DNA of 64,000 nt, taken from assembly GCA_963854835.1 (NCBI GenBank), contig OY978526.1, forward strand, positions 15,517,277 to 15,581,276. The letters run 5' to 3'. How positions within the stretch are numbered: position 1 is the first letter of the stretch; each line of letters begins with the position of its first letter. Shown here in pieces: positions 38,101-49,518 of the stretch. A program made the position numbers and the translations under genes. This DNA is from Megamerina dolium (lineage: Eukaryota > Arthropoda > Insecta > Diptera > Megamerinidae). The notes below the pieces were generated by a model. The model saw nothing but the letters and a program-made list of their open reading frames with translations. It had not been told where the DNA came from and searched no databases.

Positions 38101-41100
38101 CAAAAGTGTTCCTTATCAGAGTTACAATGCGGTGGACTTGTTCTATTATGCCGTGCTGTTTTCTAAATCCAAACTGATGTTGAGGAATCAGTTGGTTGAG
38201 ATTAATAAATGGAGTTATATTCATGACAAGTAGCTTTTCGAATACTTTAGAAAGTAGAGGCAGGAGGCTGATAGGTCTGTACGATGCAACTTTTGTATGG
38301 TCTTTTCCTGGTTTTGCTATCATAATAATTTTTGAAGTTTTCCAGCATTTGGGATAGTGTTTAATACGAAGGATAGCATTGAAAATGTGCATCAGATGAA
38401 TTACTGAAGCCGGAGGTAGCTCTTTTATCATTTTACCGGTAATTTTATCTGGACCAGGTGATTTTTTTGGGTTTAAATCTCTATAAATGGCTTTGAATAT
38501 GTCCTTTTTTTAATTTTGAGCGTTATTGAGCAAGGTTGAGAAGTTAATTTTGGTAATGAGGACTGTGAAGAGGGTGGATTGGGTGTAAACACACTTTTTA
38601 GGTGGTTTGCAAAAGCCAAACCCTTCTCACAGTTGCTTCTAGCCCAATTACCGTCAATTTTACCATCAATTTTAACTTTTTTTTATTTCGTATGGTTTAC
38701 TGTTTACTTTTTTTTTTATATATATCTATCGTTAGAGATCGTTACTTGATAGATCTACGTTGATCGGAAGTAGTTAGTACATTGATTGATCGATTATAGT
38801 TTAAATTGACTACGAAAAGTTGTTGAAATATCCAAGCTATTTATGAATCAAATATAATTAAATTTTTTCATGTATTTATTAATATTTTAAAATATTAGAA
38901 AAAAAACAAACAATTTTTTAATACATTGTATTTCATTCAATTGAATTCTTTGCGAGTGAACTTATAGTGTGATTCTGTATCAATGTTTGCGTTTTCAGTT
39001 TCTATTTTATTTGACAATAATACAAACAAATAATGTTGAAAAAGCCTTTTACTTTATCAAAGCGCATTGTCTTTTTGTCGCGAAGAAATGCCATAATATA
39101 GTCACTTCCATTAAAAATATAATATATTCGCTCTTGCTTTACTTCTTCCTTTTTTTACTTAAAAAATTACATTAAAATACTTTTTGTTTTATAAAGATAT
39201 CGCATCCTTTTATCTTTTTTTATATATTCTTCTGACTACTTAAACAAATTAACAAAATAAATAAATTATTGAATAAATTAAATTTTAAATAAATTATTTA
39301 ACACCAAACCAAACCACACATGGAAATGAAACAAAAAGAGAATACCAACAATTTGAAATACGTAAGCCTTTAATATCCATATATTTGTTCAACTGACTCT
39401 CGCTGCATCACTTGTAGCCAGTTGCAAGAAGTGGAAGTCACACCTTAGGTGTTCGTTTTTAAATGACTTTCACAGTATTAATTTGAATTGTTGTTTGGCA
39501 AGTTGAGTTTCATATGAAAATCTGCTTATGACGCAACTCGCCCTATGACTAATTACACGAGGCTATTGACTCTCGCTTAGACTACAGGGAATTCAGAGAA
39601 GTATCATTCAGCAGCATATAAAGTATCGTACACTCGTAGACCAATGCATGTGCACTTTATATGAATAACTTGAGTCATCGCATATATTTCATTTTACATA
39701 CTTTTTCATATTCAGGAAGTCATTAATTTTTTTGTGAATTGGATTAATTTTGTTGTAGTTTGTCTTATTATTACTAAATACATACGTACCATTGTACGGC
39801 ACGCCACACTTTTATTATTTCGGTTTAGTTTACTTGGTGTAATCCAAACGGCTGCATGTCTATCTATGGACACAATAATTTTATTTAACATTCATATGCT
39901 ACTTGTGTGACATCAATCGGATATACTTCTGCGTAATATTTACGGTAAAATGTTTAATACTTGAAAAACAAATTGCTCAATTCTCTATACATGCTTAATT
40001 AACCTGTAAATCATTCTAGATATTCTCAAAAGTTGACATAGAATTTTCAACACAATATTTGTACACAATTTTGTCCGTTTGAAAAATTCATTTTTCCTCT
40101 TTGTTAATTAATCATTTGGGATTTTGAGTGACAATGAAAGAATGTGACTGCAACACTTCCTAGCAAGATTTGACTAACATTACTTGATTTGGATTTTTGA
40201 CTTGAGCTAATTGAATATTTTGCACTTTTTTGTAAATGGTCGACAATATTCATCATCATCAACTATATAAATATGTATATATATCCACATGTATACATAC
40301 ATACATACATAATTACAAAGTAACGAGGCTAATTTGATAATGTTGCAATTTTATGTATTTTATGTCTAGATTGTATGATATTTTGACTGAAACAGATTTG
40401 TTGCCATTATGGTACAAACAATTTTTATGGTACCTAAATACTCATACATACATACATACATAGATGTGTGCTTTGTAAGAAAAGGAAAGGTCTTAACGCA
40501 TAATTTCGTGCAAATGCTTTAAATAATGGCATACGGTATAACAACAAGAACTACAACCACAACAACAGCAGCTGACTAATTGCAGTGGTGTTTTATATGA
40601 GTATACACCACAAAAAAATTATATATATGTGTGTGTGTGTGTATATGCAATTCCATCTGATGATTGCATGAATGAGCGAATAATCATATAAAATTCCTAG
40701 CAATAGCAGAACATGCGAATACCGTGGCTTCAGCAACTTGTGCGACGAGTTTAGATTAGTTGCTCATAAATTTTTATTATTAACGCAAATGACTGTGGCG
40801 TGAATGGAGCTCAATTTTGTTGTTGTTGTTATTGTTACTATTATTGTTATTGGTGTTGCGGCTATTACATCTGATTACAAAAATGGTAACTGACATACAT
40901 TAGATTGACAGTTTACAAGTTACACACAACGCCAGTCAATAGACCAGTCCATATAAACGATTTAGTGTTTTTATACCCTGCATAATGCAATATGCATGGT
41001 ATATTCATTTCGGTCAGATGTTTGTGTCCACTTGAAGGAATCTCCGTAGATATAGACATAGATATATATTCGTGATCAGCGTCGATTAAATTTTCGATTT

Positions 41101-44100
41101 AACGATGTCCGTCCGTCCGTCCGTCCGTCCGTCCGTCCGTCCGTCCGTCTGTCTGTCACCTGGCTGGTTCGCACGATAACTTGAGTAAATATTGAGCTAT
41201 TTCGGTGAAATTTGGCATAAGTAATCTATGATCCAAGGGTACGGAGGGGATTGATATTGGGCATGATCGGTCAATAACCACGCCCACACCAAGCATTCAA
41301 AGCGACTAACCTCGAAATTTTCAAAATCTTTAACTTGCTATAACTCACATAATATACCACTTGGGACAACAATATTTGGGACATAGACTTATATTATACT
41401 ACTATATAATCTCGCGAAAAGTGGTTGAGCCACGCCTACTTTTTAGCGTAGCTCTCATACAAAGTGTCTGTACTTCTTTTAAATTGAAACAGCTGTAACT
41501 TCGGCAATCTTGTATCTAGAATAACTATAATTGACACTTAAATTAATATCATATTCGGAAATAATCTGGCAGAAAATCAGTGTGCCAGGCCTACTCCTTC
41601 ATGGGTCTCCCATACAAAGTCGAGGGAATTAAACTAAAATTTTAAGCTCCATAGCTTACAAACCATTTAACCTAGGACAACGAGATTTAAGGTATGGATT
41701 AGTATTGTACGAGCAATTAAACTCACAGGAAATGGGCGTACCACGCCCACTGTTTATCGTAGCCCATATACAAATTTTAAATTGAAACAGCTGTAACTTC
41801 GGCAATCTTCTGTCTAGAATAATCATAATGGACACTTAAATTAATATCGTAGTCGGAAATAATCTGGCAGAAAATCAGTGTGCCACGCCCACTCCTTCAT
41901 GGGTCTCCCATACAAAGTCAAGGGAATTAAACTAAAACTTTTAAGCGCCGTAACTTATAAACCATTTAGCGTAAAAGAACGAGATTTAAGGTATTGATTA
42001 GTATTGTAGGAGCAACTAGACTCACAGGAAATGGACGCGCCACTCCCACTGTTGATAGTAGCCGCCATACAAAATGACCGAATTTCTTTTAAATTGAAAC
42101 AGCTGTAACTTCTGCATCCTTCTGTCTAGAACAATCATAATTAACACTTAGGTTAATATGGTAGTCGTAAATAATCTGGCAAAAAATCAGCGTACCACGC
42201 CCACTTCTTATTGGGGCTCCCATACTAAGCCTCGGAATTATCTTAAAATCCTTTTACTTCGTCAAAGTCAACCATATTTCGAGTGTAAATTAGTAGTATA
42301 TGCAAAAATTGTTTCTCGAAAAGTGGAAATAAAAGAAAAGTTGGATATTCGAGTAAACTTTTTATATATAAATCTACATATGCAGGGTATAGTTTGGTCG
42401 GCCCCAGCCGACTGTAAGGAGATTTTTATTTTTTATTTTTTTTTTTTTGCTTTATTATTGTAATAAGGTCATAAGGAATGAGCACAAAAAGTTTTTACAA
42501 TTTTTCATTGAAAAATCATTAAAAATGGATTAACTTTGGTAATGCGGACTCATGTACAACTTACACGAGGACAAAGGAGCTACACACAAACATACCGGAA
42601 ATTTTTTGAAAAATAAATTTTCATTGGAAAAAATATCACATCCACACATATAGAAGGCTTTGTGCAGCAGACGTGATAAATATTTTTATTCGCCTTTGCG
42701 GTCGCTTATTTCAAATCCGTTGTTGGACTGACTCAGTCCGGTCGCATTTCGTCCGGTCGATCAAAAATTCGTTTAAAATAATCTTAAAAACCAGAGAATC
42801 TCACCAAAAGGAATAAAATGTGATGTGTGATAAACCGAACCCTATTAATTTTTCTCCCCATCTGAACATACTTACCTTCTATATCCATCCTTTAAGGGGG
42901 CGCTCCCCTAGAAAATTTACGTTTTTATAAATTGCGCTTCCACCGATCTCAGGGTGACATAAAAAAGGTTAAGATATTACTAATTCCCATTAATTTATGC
43001 TACACAACATTTTTTTGAAGGCCAGCCTTTTCCATCTTTGCTTCATAGAAAGGTTCACCTAGAAAATGAATACAAAATATTTAGAAAAATTGTTAATAAC
43101 TCCATATTTTATGAATAATTGCTCCTTTTATAGCTAAAATTTATTACCGTCTTAATGAATTTTTCTGTCCCAACACTTTCTCCAAATATATTTACCCTCT
43201 CCCTCTGCAATTGGGGGTTTAGCCTACATACTGATGTTTTTAAACAATTGAAAGGAAATATTAAAACATCTGATGCATGGAATAAATAAGAAACTATTAC
43301 GGACTTTAATTATATTAATAAATACTAAGAACCAAATTAATAAAAATATGAAAATAAATAATTGGTACGAGAGGCTCTGAAAAGGCGTGGTAGAGTTTCG
43401 CTTCCAGTATTATAAGGTACTAGTACCATATTTTCTGTATAATTTGAAAGAACGTACTTCTACTTCTACTACTTACTACTTTTGAACGGCAAAACTTCCA
43501 TGACATAACTTCTTCTGGGTTTTGTCACAGAAATCTTTCAGAAGTTTTTATATTGGTGGAACCGAAAGTTGAACCGCTGGCCTAATATTACCAACCTAAT
43601 ACCAAAATTATATTTTATATTATTTTTAGCTCAAATGGAAAGAATAGCTGGTTGTTTTTGTTGTTTAATCGAAAATATAAATTTTTTTTCGTATTAAATA
43701 CTTAAATTTGAACATTAGCATAAAACCATATATTACGAGTATGAACACAAAAAGTAGCTTATTAAATATAATTCTTTAACATATTTTCATTTGATTTTTC
43801 CATTCGTTTCATCTGTTCAGTTATGGCCTCTCATATGAGGAAATCGAAAAAGGTCTGCCAACAATTGACACCTCAAAGACATTGATACGTGAAGTGTGCC
43901 CACCGTTCTTTGCTGGCGTTGAATGTCGCCCTGGCAAGTATCGTCGTTTTGATGGCCTTTGCAATAACATTGATCACCCCACATGGGGTGCAACGATGTC
44001 TCCATTTCAGCGGCTCATTGGACCACTGTATGCGGATGGTATAAATTCGCCTCGCATCTCGATTACGGGTCACGATTTGCCATACTCACGTGTTGTTTCG

Positions 44101-47100
44101 CGCACTATGCACCCCGATGACGGTTACCATGATCATGCTGGCACTGTTATGGTCATTGCATGGGGTCAATTCATGGATCATGATTTTACACTAACTGGCA
44201 CACCACTCGGTATGTATATATTCGTGTGTATTGCATGATCAAACTTTAAGTGTGGCATACAATAGTCAGTTATGTTACAAATTAAATGGTAAACTAATTT
44301 TGGTGCCTTTAAATTTATTTTTTGCAGATCCTATCAATCGTAATGATCCAGAGGAATGTTGTAAACGCCCAATGCACTTGAAGCATCCGTATTGCAATGA
44401 AATTCGTGTACCAGACGATGACTACTTTTATCGCTTGTTCAATGTGAAATGTATTGATTTTGTTCGTGGCTTCCCATCACCGAGGCCAGGCTGTCGATTA
44501 GGTAATGTGCTGGTGCACTTTTTTTTTGTTTCTGCTACTTCTGCTATTGTCAACATGGTTTATTACACTTTTTCATCAACTATGTAAACAGTAACGCCCA
44601 TAATATTTATACATTTGAAGATATTCATGTACAAGTACACACGTACATAACTCAATATTCCTTTTTCAATAAGACCAATTCATTCCACATGATTGAGTCA
44701 TAATCACATCGCGTTGCCATAAGCTACTGCCACTTTCAAAGGGCATAGCCTCGATATTTCAGTCAAGCGAATGCTACACGTTACGAATGTATGTTCATAA
44801 ATTTTATGCGCCTACTTAAGAGTTTTCCACTTTGGCTGTCAGACGATACATACAATTGGGCGTGTTGAAGTGATTTTAACTCGTTTTTATGACTTGTTTA
44901 GCACATTATTGCAATGTGCTGCAGCTGTTTTGGCTGCTGGTGTAGGTTGCTGCACCAATGAATACAATGAATATGAAATTATTAAATGGCATGTCGAAGA
45001 AAAATGTTAATTGAAATATTTATGAAATTCCGCTCCTTTTAATAGGATCGCGTCAACAATTCAACACACTTACCGGTGTCATTGATGCAAATACCGTTTA
45101 TGGTGTTAAGGAGAAGTTTTCACGTAAATTGCGCACTGGTTATGGTGGTCTATTGCGAATGAATCCCGTCTTTCAGGAGTATGGCCTTAAGGATTTGCTG
45201 CCTCTAAAGCTGGATATACCTGATGAGGGTTGTACACGTCCGAACAAGAGTATGTTCTGCTTTGAGGCTGGCGAGATTCGTGTAAATGAGCAATTGGTCT
45301 TGACTTGTATGCACACGCTGATGGCACGCGAACACAATCGTGTGGCTACGGCTTTGGCACAATTAAATCATCACTGGGATGATGAAACACTCTTTCAAGA
45401 GGCACGTCGTATTAATATCGCCATTGTACAGCATATAACATTCAATGAATTCCTACCAATATTGCTGGGCAAGGAGATTATGGAGAAATTTGGTTTGGTT
45501 CTGCAAAAAGATGGCTATTGGGATGGTTATGATCCGAAAGTGAATCCCGGTATTATTGATGCTTTTGCTGGTGCTGCATTCCGATTTGGACATTCGCTGT
45601 TGCCAACAGCTGTGGAACGTTGGTCTAAAGCACACAAATTCATTGCATCGAAACGTCTTTCCGATTTGATTCGCCGTCCCTATGATTTGTATCGTGCCGG
45701 TGTTTTGGATGAATATTTTATGGGTTTGATGAATCAAGTCGCACAGGCTATGGATGATTCCATCACACAAGAGGTAACAAATCATCTGTTTAAAAAGGAG
45801 GGAGCACGTTTCGGCATGGATTTGGTATCGTTCAATATGCAACGTGGTCGTGAGTTCGGTTTGCCTGGCTACATGGAATTTAGAAAGTTTTGCGGTCTAC
45901 CAACTTCAACGGTATGGGACGAAATGTTCGGTTCAATGCCAAACGATACCATTCTACGCTACAAGAGTATATTTGAGTGAGTTGTTTTTGTTTTTCATTA
46001 TTTGCATGGATACATGAAACATGAAACAGGAAACATATGTAAATGAATTAATGCCGAAAATGTATAAAATGAAATTTGTCACTTTTTCAGCATTATTGCA
46101 AAAAAATAAGAAATTAACTTTTCGATGTTATTGTAAAAATGTTTTTATTTTGTCACCTACGACATTTTCCACAAAAAAAAGAAATTACATAAAATTAAAT
46201 AAAATTATGCCTAAAAAAAATTTAGGGAATTATTTTTCGACATTATTATAAATTTTGCAATAATACCGAAAATATTTTTTTATTTTTCCTTTTGCAATAA
46301 TGTCCAAAATATATAAAAAACATTTTTATCACATTTTCGACATTATTGCATAAAGAAAAACGAAGTAATGTCGAACAAAAATTGATAGGTATTAAAATTT
46401 CGATATTATTGCAAACAAATTTGACATAAAAAATGGCAATCAATTTTCGGCATTATTCCAGTGTAACATTAATTTAAAGTATATTCATACAATTATTCAT
46501 TTAAAATGTATTTAAACATTTTTTGTTTAACATTATTTCATTTTTCTTGTTGCGATAATGTCGAAAATTATATATAAAATATATATTTCCGAAATAATTA
46601 AATTTGTCCAAAAAAGTACCATCGACTAAAGTGCCATTAAGAAAGATTGCCACATCAAGATATATTTTCCAAAAAAATAGAACTGAAATATTCGTAGAAA
46701 ATTATTTAAGTGTAAATTAAAATTTGGATATTTAATATTTGGTTGGATTTTTAATGATTTTTGGATTTTATATTACTTAGAAATCTGAAAGCGCGATCTT
46801 GTAAAATTTATTAGAAAAAATGATTATTTATATTGCTACAGAATTATTAGTTTTATGAATAGAATTAAGAATATTAGTGTTTGATTAATTAAATGTAATG
46901 TATATTTGCTATTTCTCATTTTAAAGACATCCTGCTGATATTGATTTATGGTCTGGCGGTGTTTCTGAGAAACCATTACCCGGTTCGATGTTGGGACCAA
47001 CGTTTGCTTGTATCATTGCTACACAAATGAGTTATGTACGACGCGGCGATCGTTTTTGGTATGAGATGCCAAATCAGCCATCATCTTTCTCACCGGAACA

Positions 47101-47496
47101 ATTACAAGAGATACGTAAGGCGAAGCTATCACGTTTGATATGTGATAATACCGATTTAATTGATACAACACAAATTTATCCTATGGTATTGCCAGATCAT
47201 GAAATGTAAGTATATCAATATGTGATACTAATGCATTGAATATGATAAATTCATTTAATATTATTCGATATTTTAGTAATCCACGTGTACCTTGTAAGAG
47301 TGGCATTATACCATCAATTGATTTAACGAAATGGGCCGATTATCCAAGTTCGAATATAGCATCACCAATATATGTAAGTAAATATTCTTTTAGATGTTTT
47401 GATATATTGAATTTAATCTATTTTATATATTTTTATTTTATTTTGCAGAATTACATCAATGAAATTCCAGACACACTTTTAAATTTTAAGAAATAA
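23473..47496 (+). CDS. Animal haem peroxidase (secreted), multi-exon
   Basis: Nine exons are recovered with consistent phases: 23473-23643, 32507-32601, 34180-34270, 43821-44209, 44328-44501, 45046-45976, 46927-47205, 47277-47373, 47449-47496. They encode 757 residues up to the TAA. The first exon begins inside a signal peptide (ILLLSIILLVPYNTNAQ) in phase 2, so an upstream exon with the ATG is missing from this model. Catalytic motifs of the animal haem peroxidase family are present: WGQFMDHDFT (distal His 44179-44181, with the preceding Asp a haem-ester and calcium site residue), AREHNR (Glu at 45330-45332, second haem-ester residue) and FRFGHSLL (proximal His 45591-45593). MQRGREFGLPGY and PGSMLGPTFACIIA are conserved family blocks. 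The enzyme should use hydrogen peroxide to oxidise halides or phenols outside the cell or in the secretory pathway. Length and order fit insect single-domain peroxidases. A JmjC gene is nested in the 8.9-kb intron. Confidence 0.93.
24940..25095. repeat. Degenerate tandem repeat, about 70-bp unit
   Basis: Three imperfect copies of a unit containing GATCTTAATAAATTAAAG, GAAAATTATT and AAATTAA-rich spacer follow one another. Low complexity; no function visible. Confidence 0.5.
25538..25584. repeat. 20-bp hairpin with one mismatch
   Basis: TTTTCTTTTACAGCCGTCTG (25538-25557) pairs with 25565-25584 across the seven-base loop TCGGCTT with a single mismatch. On the plus strand the left arm also reads like a polypyrimidine tract and AG acceptor (TTTTCTTTTACAG), which is probably coincidental. 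Confidence 0.6.
26096..26126. repeat. TAG trinucleotide microsatellite
   Basis: About ten uninterrupted TAG units. It lies inside the long peroxidase intron. Confidence 0.9.
27105..27409 (-). mobile_element. Short mariner-type element (MITE) with 25-bp inverted ends
   Basis: TAGTAAAAAGAAATCCATTA and the next five bases (27105-27129) are exactly repeated in inverted orientation at 27385-27409, so each end starts with the TA expected for the target duplication of Tc1/mariner elements. On the minus strand an ATG at 27247 opens MDTSKEKIRQAI, like mariner transposase N-termini, and runs into YRTKRCIFDLNR..., compatible with a C-terminal end. This suggests direct derivation by one large internal deletion. 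It is about 305 bp, lacks catalytic residues, and lies in the long peroxidase intron. Confidence 0.8.
28840..29850. repeat. Degenerate tandem array of the dispersed CTCCCCTACAAAATGAA family
   Basis: About four imperfect units of 150-270 bp share blocks: CTTAAAGAAGCTCCCCTACA then AAATGAA, GCAAATAACCGCAAAA, ATTGCCCTTAGAGAA and CATTAATTTTTTCTCCTCAA. The same blocks occur singly at 9645-9690, 42860-43230, 53000-53220, 60900-61050 and, on the other strand, 50150-50460. CCTGGCTACGCCACTGCT at 29221-29238 recurs at 36617-36634. No coding or terminal repeats are visible. Confidence 0.6.
30752..31979 (-). CDS. Membrane-anchored JmjC/cupin-type 2-oxoglutarate oxygenase
   Basis: Five exons: 31979-31722, 31660-31469, 31418-31107, 31044-30915 and 30837-30752, all GT-AG, giving 325 residues with TAA at 30752-30754. 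Exon 1 encodes a basic-flanked hydrophobic segment (KRVLLIVIIIYGIHYY, residues about 64-79), typical of a type II membrane anchor. The rest is a JmjC/cupin-8 domain. The iron-binding HxD is His254-Ile-Asp256, and the intron between exons 3 and 4 falls exactly after the His codon. The second metal His is in RWYHQT (His307). Other blocks are VDRVHEITSEEFTRKYAYSG, NYWYFRDVY, DWFFIGTAGLGAHMH and NVRLPSWQAQLSGSKRW. The family hydroxylates or demethylates proteins using iron, oxygen and 2-oxoglutarate; the substrate here is unknown. With the anchor the domain would face the ER/Golgi lumen (inference). The gene lies antisense in a peroxidase intron. An alternative start is Met4. Confidence 0.9.
31980..32506. 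other. Spacer between the nested gene start and the next peroxidase exon
   Basis: This half-kilobase must contain the promoter of the nested JmjC gene (minus strand) and the 3' end of the peroxidase intron. No TATA box or other clear element was recognised. A polypyrimidine tract and AG precede 32507. Confidence 0.5.
32889..33362. repeat. Degenerate direct and inverted repeats with TTAACCATTGG core
   Basis: Units containing CTCAAGTCTTA, TTAACCATTGGTTAAACCA and TTAGTTAACCATT recur at about 33020, 33118 and 33293 in one orientation and at about 32889-32950 in the other. The core is itself palindromic (GGTTAA/TTAACC). It looks like an array derived from foldback or MITE ends in the peroxidase intron. 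No transposase coding was seen. Confidence 0.5.
34271..36995. other. Peroxidase 9.5-kb intron, first part
   Basis: No gene recognised. The open frames at 34157-34541, 34590-34811 and 34855-35151 are low-complexity and unsupported. A CCTGGCTACGCCACTGCT block at 36617-36634 is shared with 29221-29238, showing a scrap of the dispersed repeat. Confidence 0.55.
36996..38685 (-). mobile_element. Jockey-like non-LTR retrotransposon, 5'-truncated
   Basis: The minus strand from about 38680 reads NWARSNCEKGLAFANHL and SVFTPNPPSSQSS, typical of the start of Jockey-clade reverse transcriptases, then after a probable break in an A run SPGPDKITGKMIKEL. An open frame at 38431-37502 holds YRPISLLPLLSKVFEK, HQFGFRKQHG, AVFLDITQAFDKVWHDGL, AGVPQGSVLGPLLY and the catalytic FADD box (STFADDTAIL). 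It ends at a TAG at 37502-37504. The same frame continues past it as WLIHRRSKLNLEYKVLLYKA to 37139, so the stop is a point mutation in an otherwise intact frame. The 3' end is near 36996 with AATAAA and an A-rich tail. The 5' endonuclease ORF is absent. It lies antisense in the peroxidase intron. Confidence 0.92.
38686..40971. other. Peroxidase 9.5-kb intron, middle part
   Basis: AT-rich with ATACAT simple repeats (40290-40312, 40440-40462), a TGTG tract at about 40627-40642 and TTG/TTA tracts at about 40817-40855. No gene recognised. Confidence 0.55.
40972..42391. mobile_element. 1.4-kb element with inverted ends, GTCC tract and ~300-bp internal repeats
   Basis: TATACCCTGCAT at 40972-40983 is exactly inverted at 42380-42391. 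A GTCC/GTCT microsatellite fills 41107-41157. Three internal units start at about 41481, 41779 and 42091 with AAATTGAAACAGCTGTAACT, each continuing with TCTAGAATAATCATAA-like, GGAAATAATCTGGCAGAAAA and CCACGCCCACTCCTTCATGG blocks; spacing is 298 and 312 bp. No protein-coding frame fits. It is a non-autonomous repeat of a type I cannot name. Downstream sequence GTTTGGTCGGCCCCAGCCGA may also belong to it. Confidence 0.65.
42392..43820. other. Peroxidase 9.5-kb intron, last part
   Basis: Non-coding. It carries copies of the dispersed CTCCCC family at about 42860-43230 (TAAGGGGGCGCTCCCCTAGA at about 42893). A polypyrimidine tract and AG at 43819-43820 precede the exon with the distal-His motif. 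Confidence 0.6.
46080..46600. repeat. Second cluster of TTCGACATTATTGCA motifs
   Basis: The motif TTCGACATTATTGCA and its complement occur at least seven times with small changes (for example at about 46087, 46230, 46254, 46291, 46334, 46400, 46450). It fills much of the 950-bp peroxidase intron 45977-46926 and matches the cluster at 3285-4025. Confidence 0.6.
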
Positions 47497-49137
47497 TTTT
47501 TCTTTATTTATCTACTTAATTTGTTAAAAATTATCATTTGACTTTACACGCACAAAAGCAAAAAAAAAAAAAAAACTGATTTGATATTTTGTTCTTATAT
47601 TAAGCAGAAAAGAAAAAATAAGAGATAATAATATTCATGAATATATGAAACATTAAAAATGACCCATCATTCCAATCACTTATTATTCGAAGTCATTAAA
47701 ATGTACTATATAAATCGACAAACATTATACTAGCTGCCATTCTAATTAAGTTTTTCATATCGTATATTATGTGTTTGTATTCTAAAGTTGAAATTCATGA
47801 GATTAAATACGCATATCATTGGTGACCATTAGAATAATTCATAATAGTTGAAGTTAAAGGGAAAACTCTAACAATGACATTTCTTTTTACTTCTTTTTAC
47901 TTTTATCCAATGAAAAAAAATTTTCAATTTTACTTCAAATTTCGTCAAAATGTGCTTATTTTAAAAATAATTTTCTGCATTATTGACTTCATCATCTTCA
48001 ATCCCCAGTTCAATATGTTATTTTACTTTATAATTTATTTTCTAATAAATCTCTTTAATATTGTATTTACTTACTTACATATGTACATTTACATCATTTC
48101 TCGTATTAGTATTGTTTCATCCATTTTATATAAATACAAATTTATTATTAGATAATTCACAAGGTGTCATAATATATCATATTGTCATTATGTTGTAAAA
48201 TGGTTAATAGTTTTAAAAATTATGACTATGACTTTGTTTGACTTTGTGAATCATCTAAATGATGTTTATTAAGAACTTTTTGTTTTATAAATGTTGAATA
48301 TGATTTCTCATTTCATATTTCTACATAATCATCTTGTGTAAATATTATTTTTTTAATAATTAGCACAAAGAAGAAAAAATTAATATAATTACCTGAATAT
48401 ATACACATACTATACATATTATTTGGAACAACATTGTCATTAAAACATAATAAAGATAAAAGTATACCTGACAATAGTATATTATAATAATTTTACAAAT
48501 GTGTATGTATGTATATTAATAAATAAAATGAAATAAAAATAAAATGAAAATGTTTGTATCTAGGTTCATACCTATTTTCTTTTTTTCAAGGTAAAGGAAA
48601 AACGGCTCTGCAGAAAAGATCTCATCTCAAAGAAATTAAATAGTCAAAGCACTGTTACCTAAAAGATCTTTTGTATTAATTTGTTAAATACATGTTCTAT
48701 TTACAAAAGACTCCATCAATTCATAGTGTTCCGGATAACGGTCAATACATACATTTAATTTAGACTTATTTTTATATTTCACTACAACGAAGTGTTAATA
48801 TATTTTATATTCACAAAGATACAAATTTATAGTAAACTTTTAAACTGTATATTAGCAATAGATTTACCTCTTTTGGGGTTACGTTGCTCAAAGGAGAGCA
48901 CACTTTTGGAAAAAGTTAAAGTGATCCAATATTTAATATGTGTACAAATAAATTCTGTCATATGAACTTGATTGCATTAAAAACATACTTAAACGCATCC
49001 ATTTCGCCTGTCATTTTGGGTATTTGCAGCTTAGTCAATGCTATTTATATGACATAAATTTCAGTCATTAACAAACTGTCATTCAGTATGTATCAATTTT
49101 ATAAGAGAGGGATGTTGATAATTTATTCTTTTATTTA
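47497..49137. other. Downstream of the peroxidase stop codon
   Basis: AT-rich sequence with many AATAAA-like hexamers (for example around 48520-48545) that could serve polyadenylation. No further exon was recognised. The open frame at 47874-48155 is hydrophobic low complexity. Confidence 0.5.
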
Positions 49138-49518
49138 TTCTGTTTTCAAATGAAAACAAGTACCGCTGAAGCTGTGAAATTTATTAATTTGACTTGGGGT
49201 GAAAATTATGTGAATCTCAGAACTGCACAGATGGTTTGCAAGATTTCGTGACAATGATTTTTGCCCTGAGGATGATTCACCTACAGAAGCGTACAGCAAA
49301 ATCAACTCAGAAACTCATCTTCTCCTTAGGCATGCGGCATATTCTGATAAGTTCTGCAGCATGAGGCATATTCTCCAGACTTGACTTCTTGCGACTACCA
49401 TCTATTCAGATCAATGCAGTCTTATTTAGATGACCAGCGATTCTCCAAAGTTGAAGATGTGCGAAAATGGCTCAATGACTATTTTGTCATCTACCCAATA
49501 AATGGCAAAATACCATAG
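49138..49518 (+). mobile_element. Internally deleted mariner transposase relic
   Basis: The 5' part reads, with one frame change, INLTWGENYVNLRTAQ then RFRDNDFCPEDDSPTEAYS, the N-terminal DNA-binding region of mariner transposases. The central catalytic part is gone. From 49369 an intact frame reads YSPDLTSCDYHLFRSMQSYL and continues to a TAG at 49516-49518; its SCDYHLF holds the third catalytic Asp of the DD34D triad. The relic is non-functional. No terminal repeats were found. Confidence 0.75.

Noticed and set aside
41107..41157. Regular GTCC array considered as a CRISPR-like or satellite array
   Set aside because: It is a plain tetranucleotide microsatellite without spacers, in a fly nuclear context.
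42158..42463. 101-codon plus-strand frame
   Set aside because: It spans the end of the internal-repeat element and a T run and has no protein similarity that I recognise.
45453..45842. 129-codon frame antisense to the peroxidase
   Set aside because: It lies wholly within the exon that encodes the conserved peroxidase core on the other strand.
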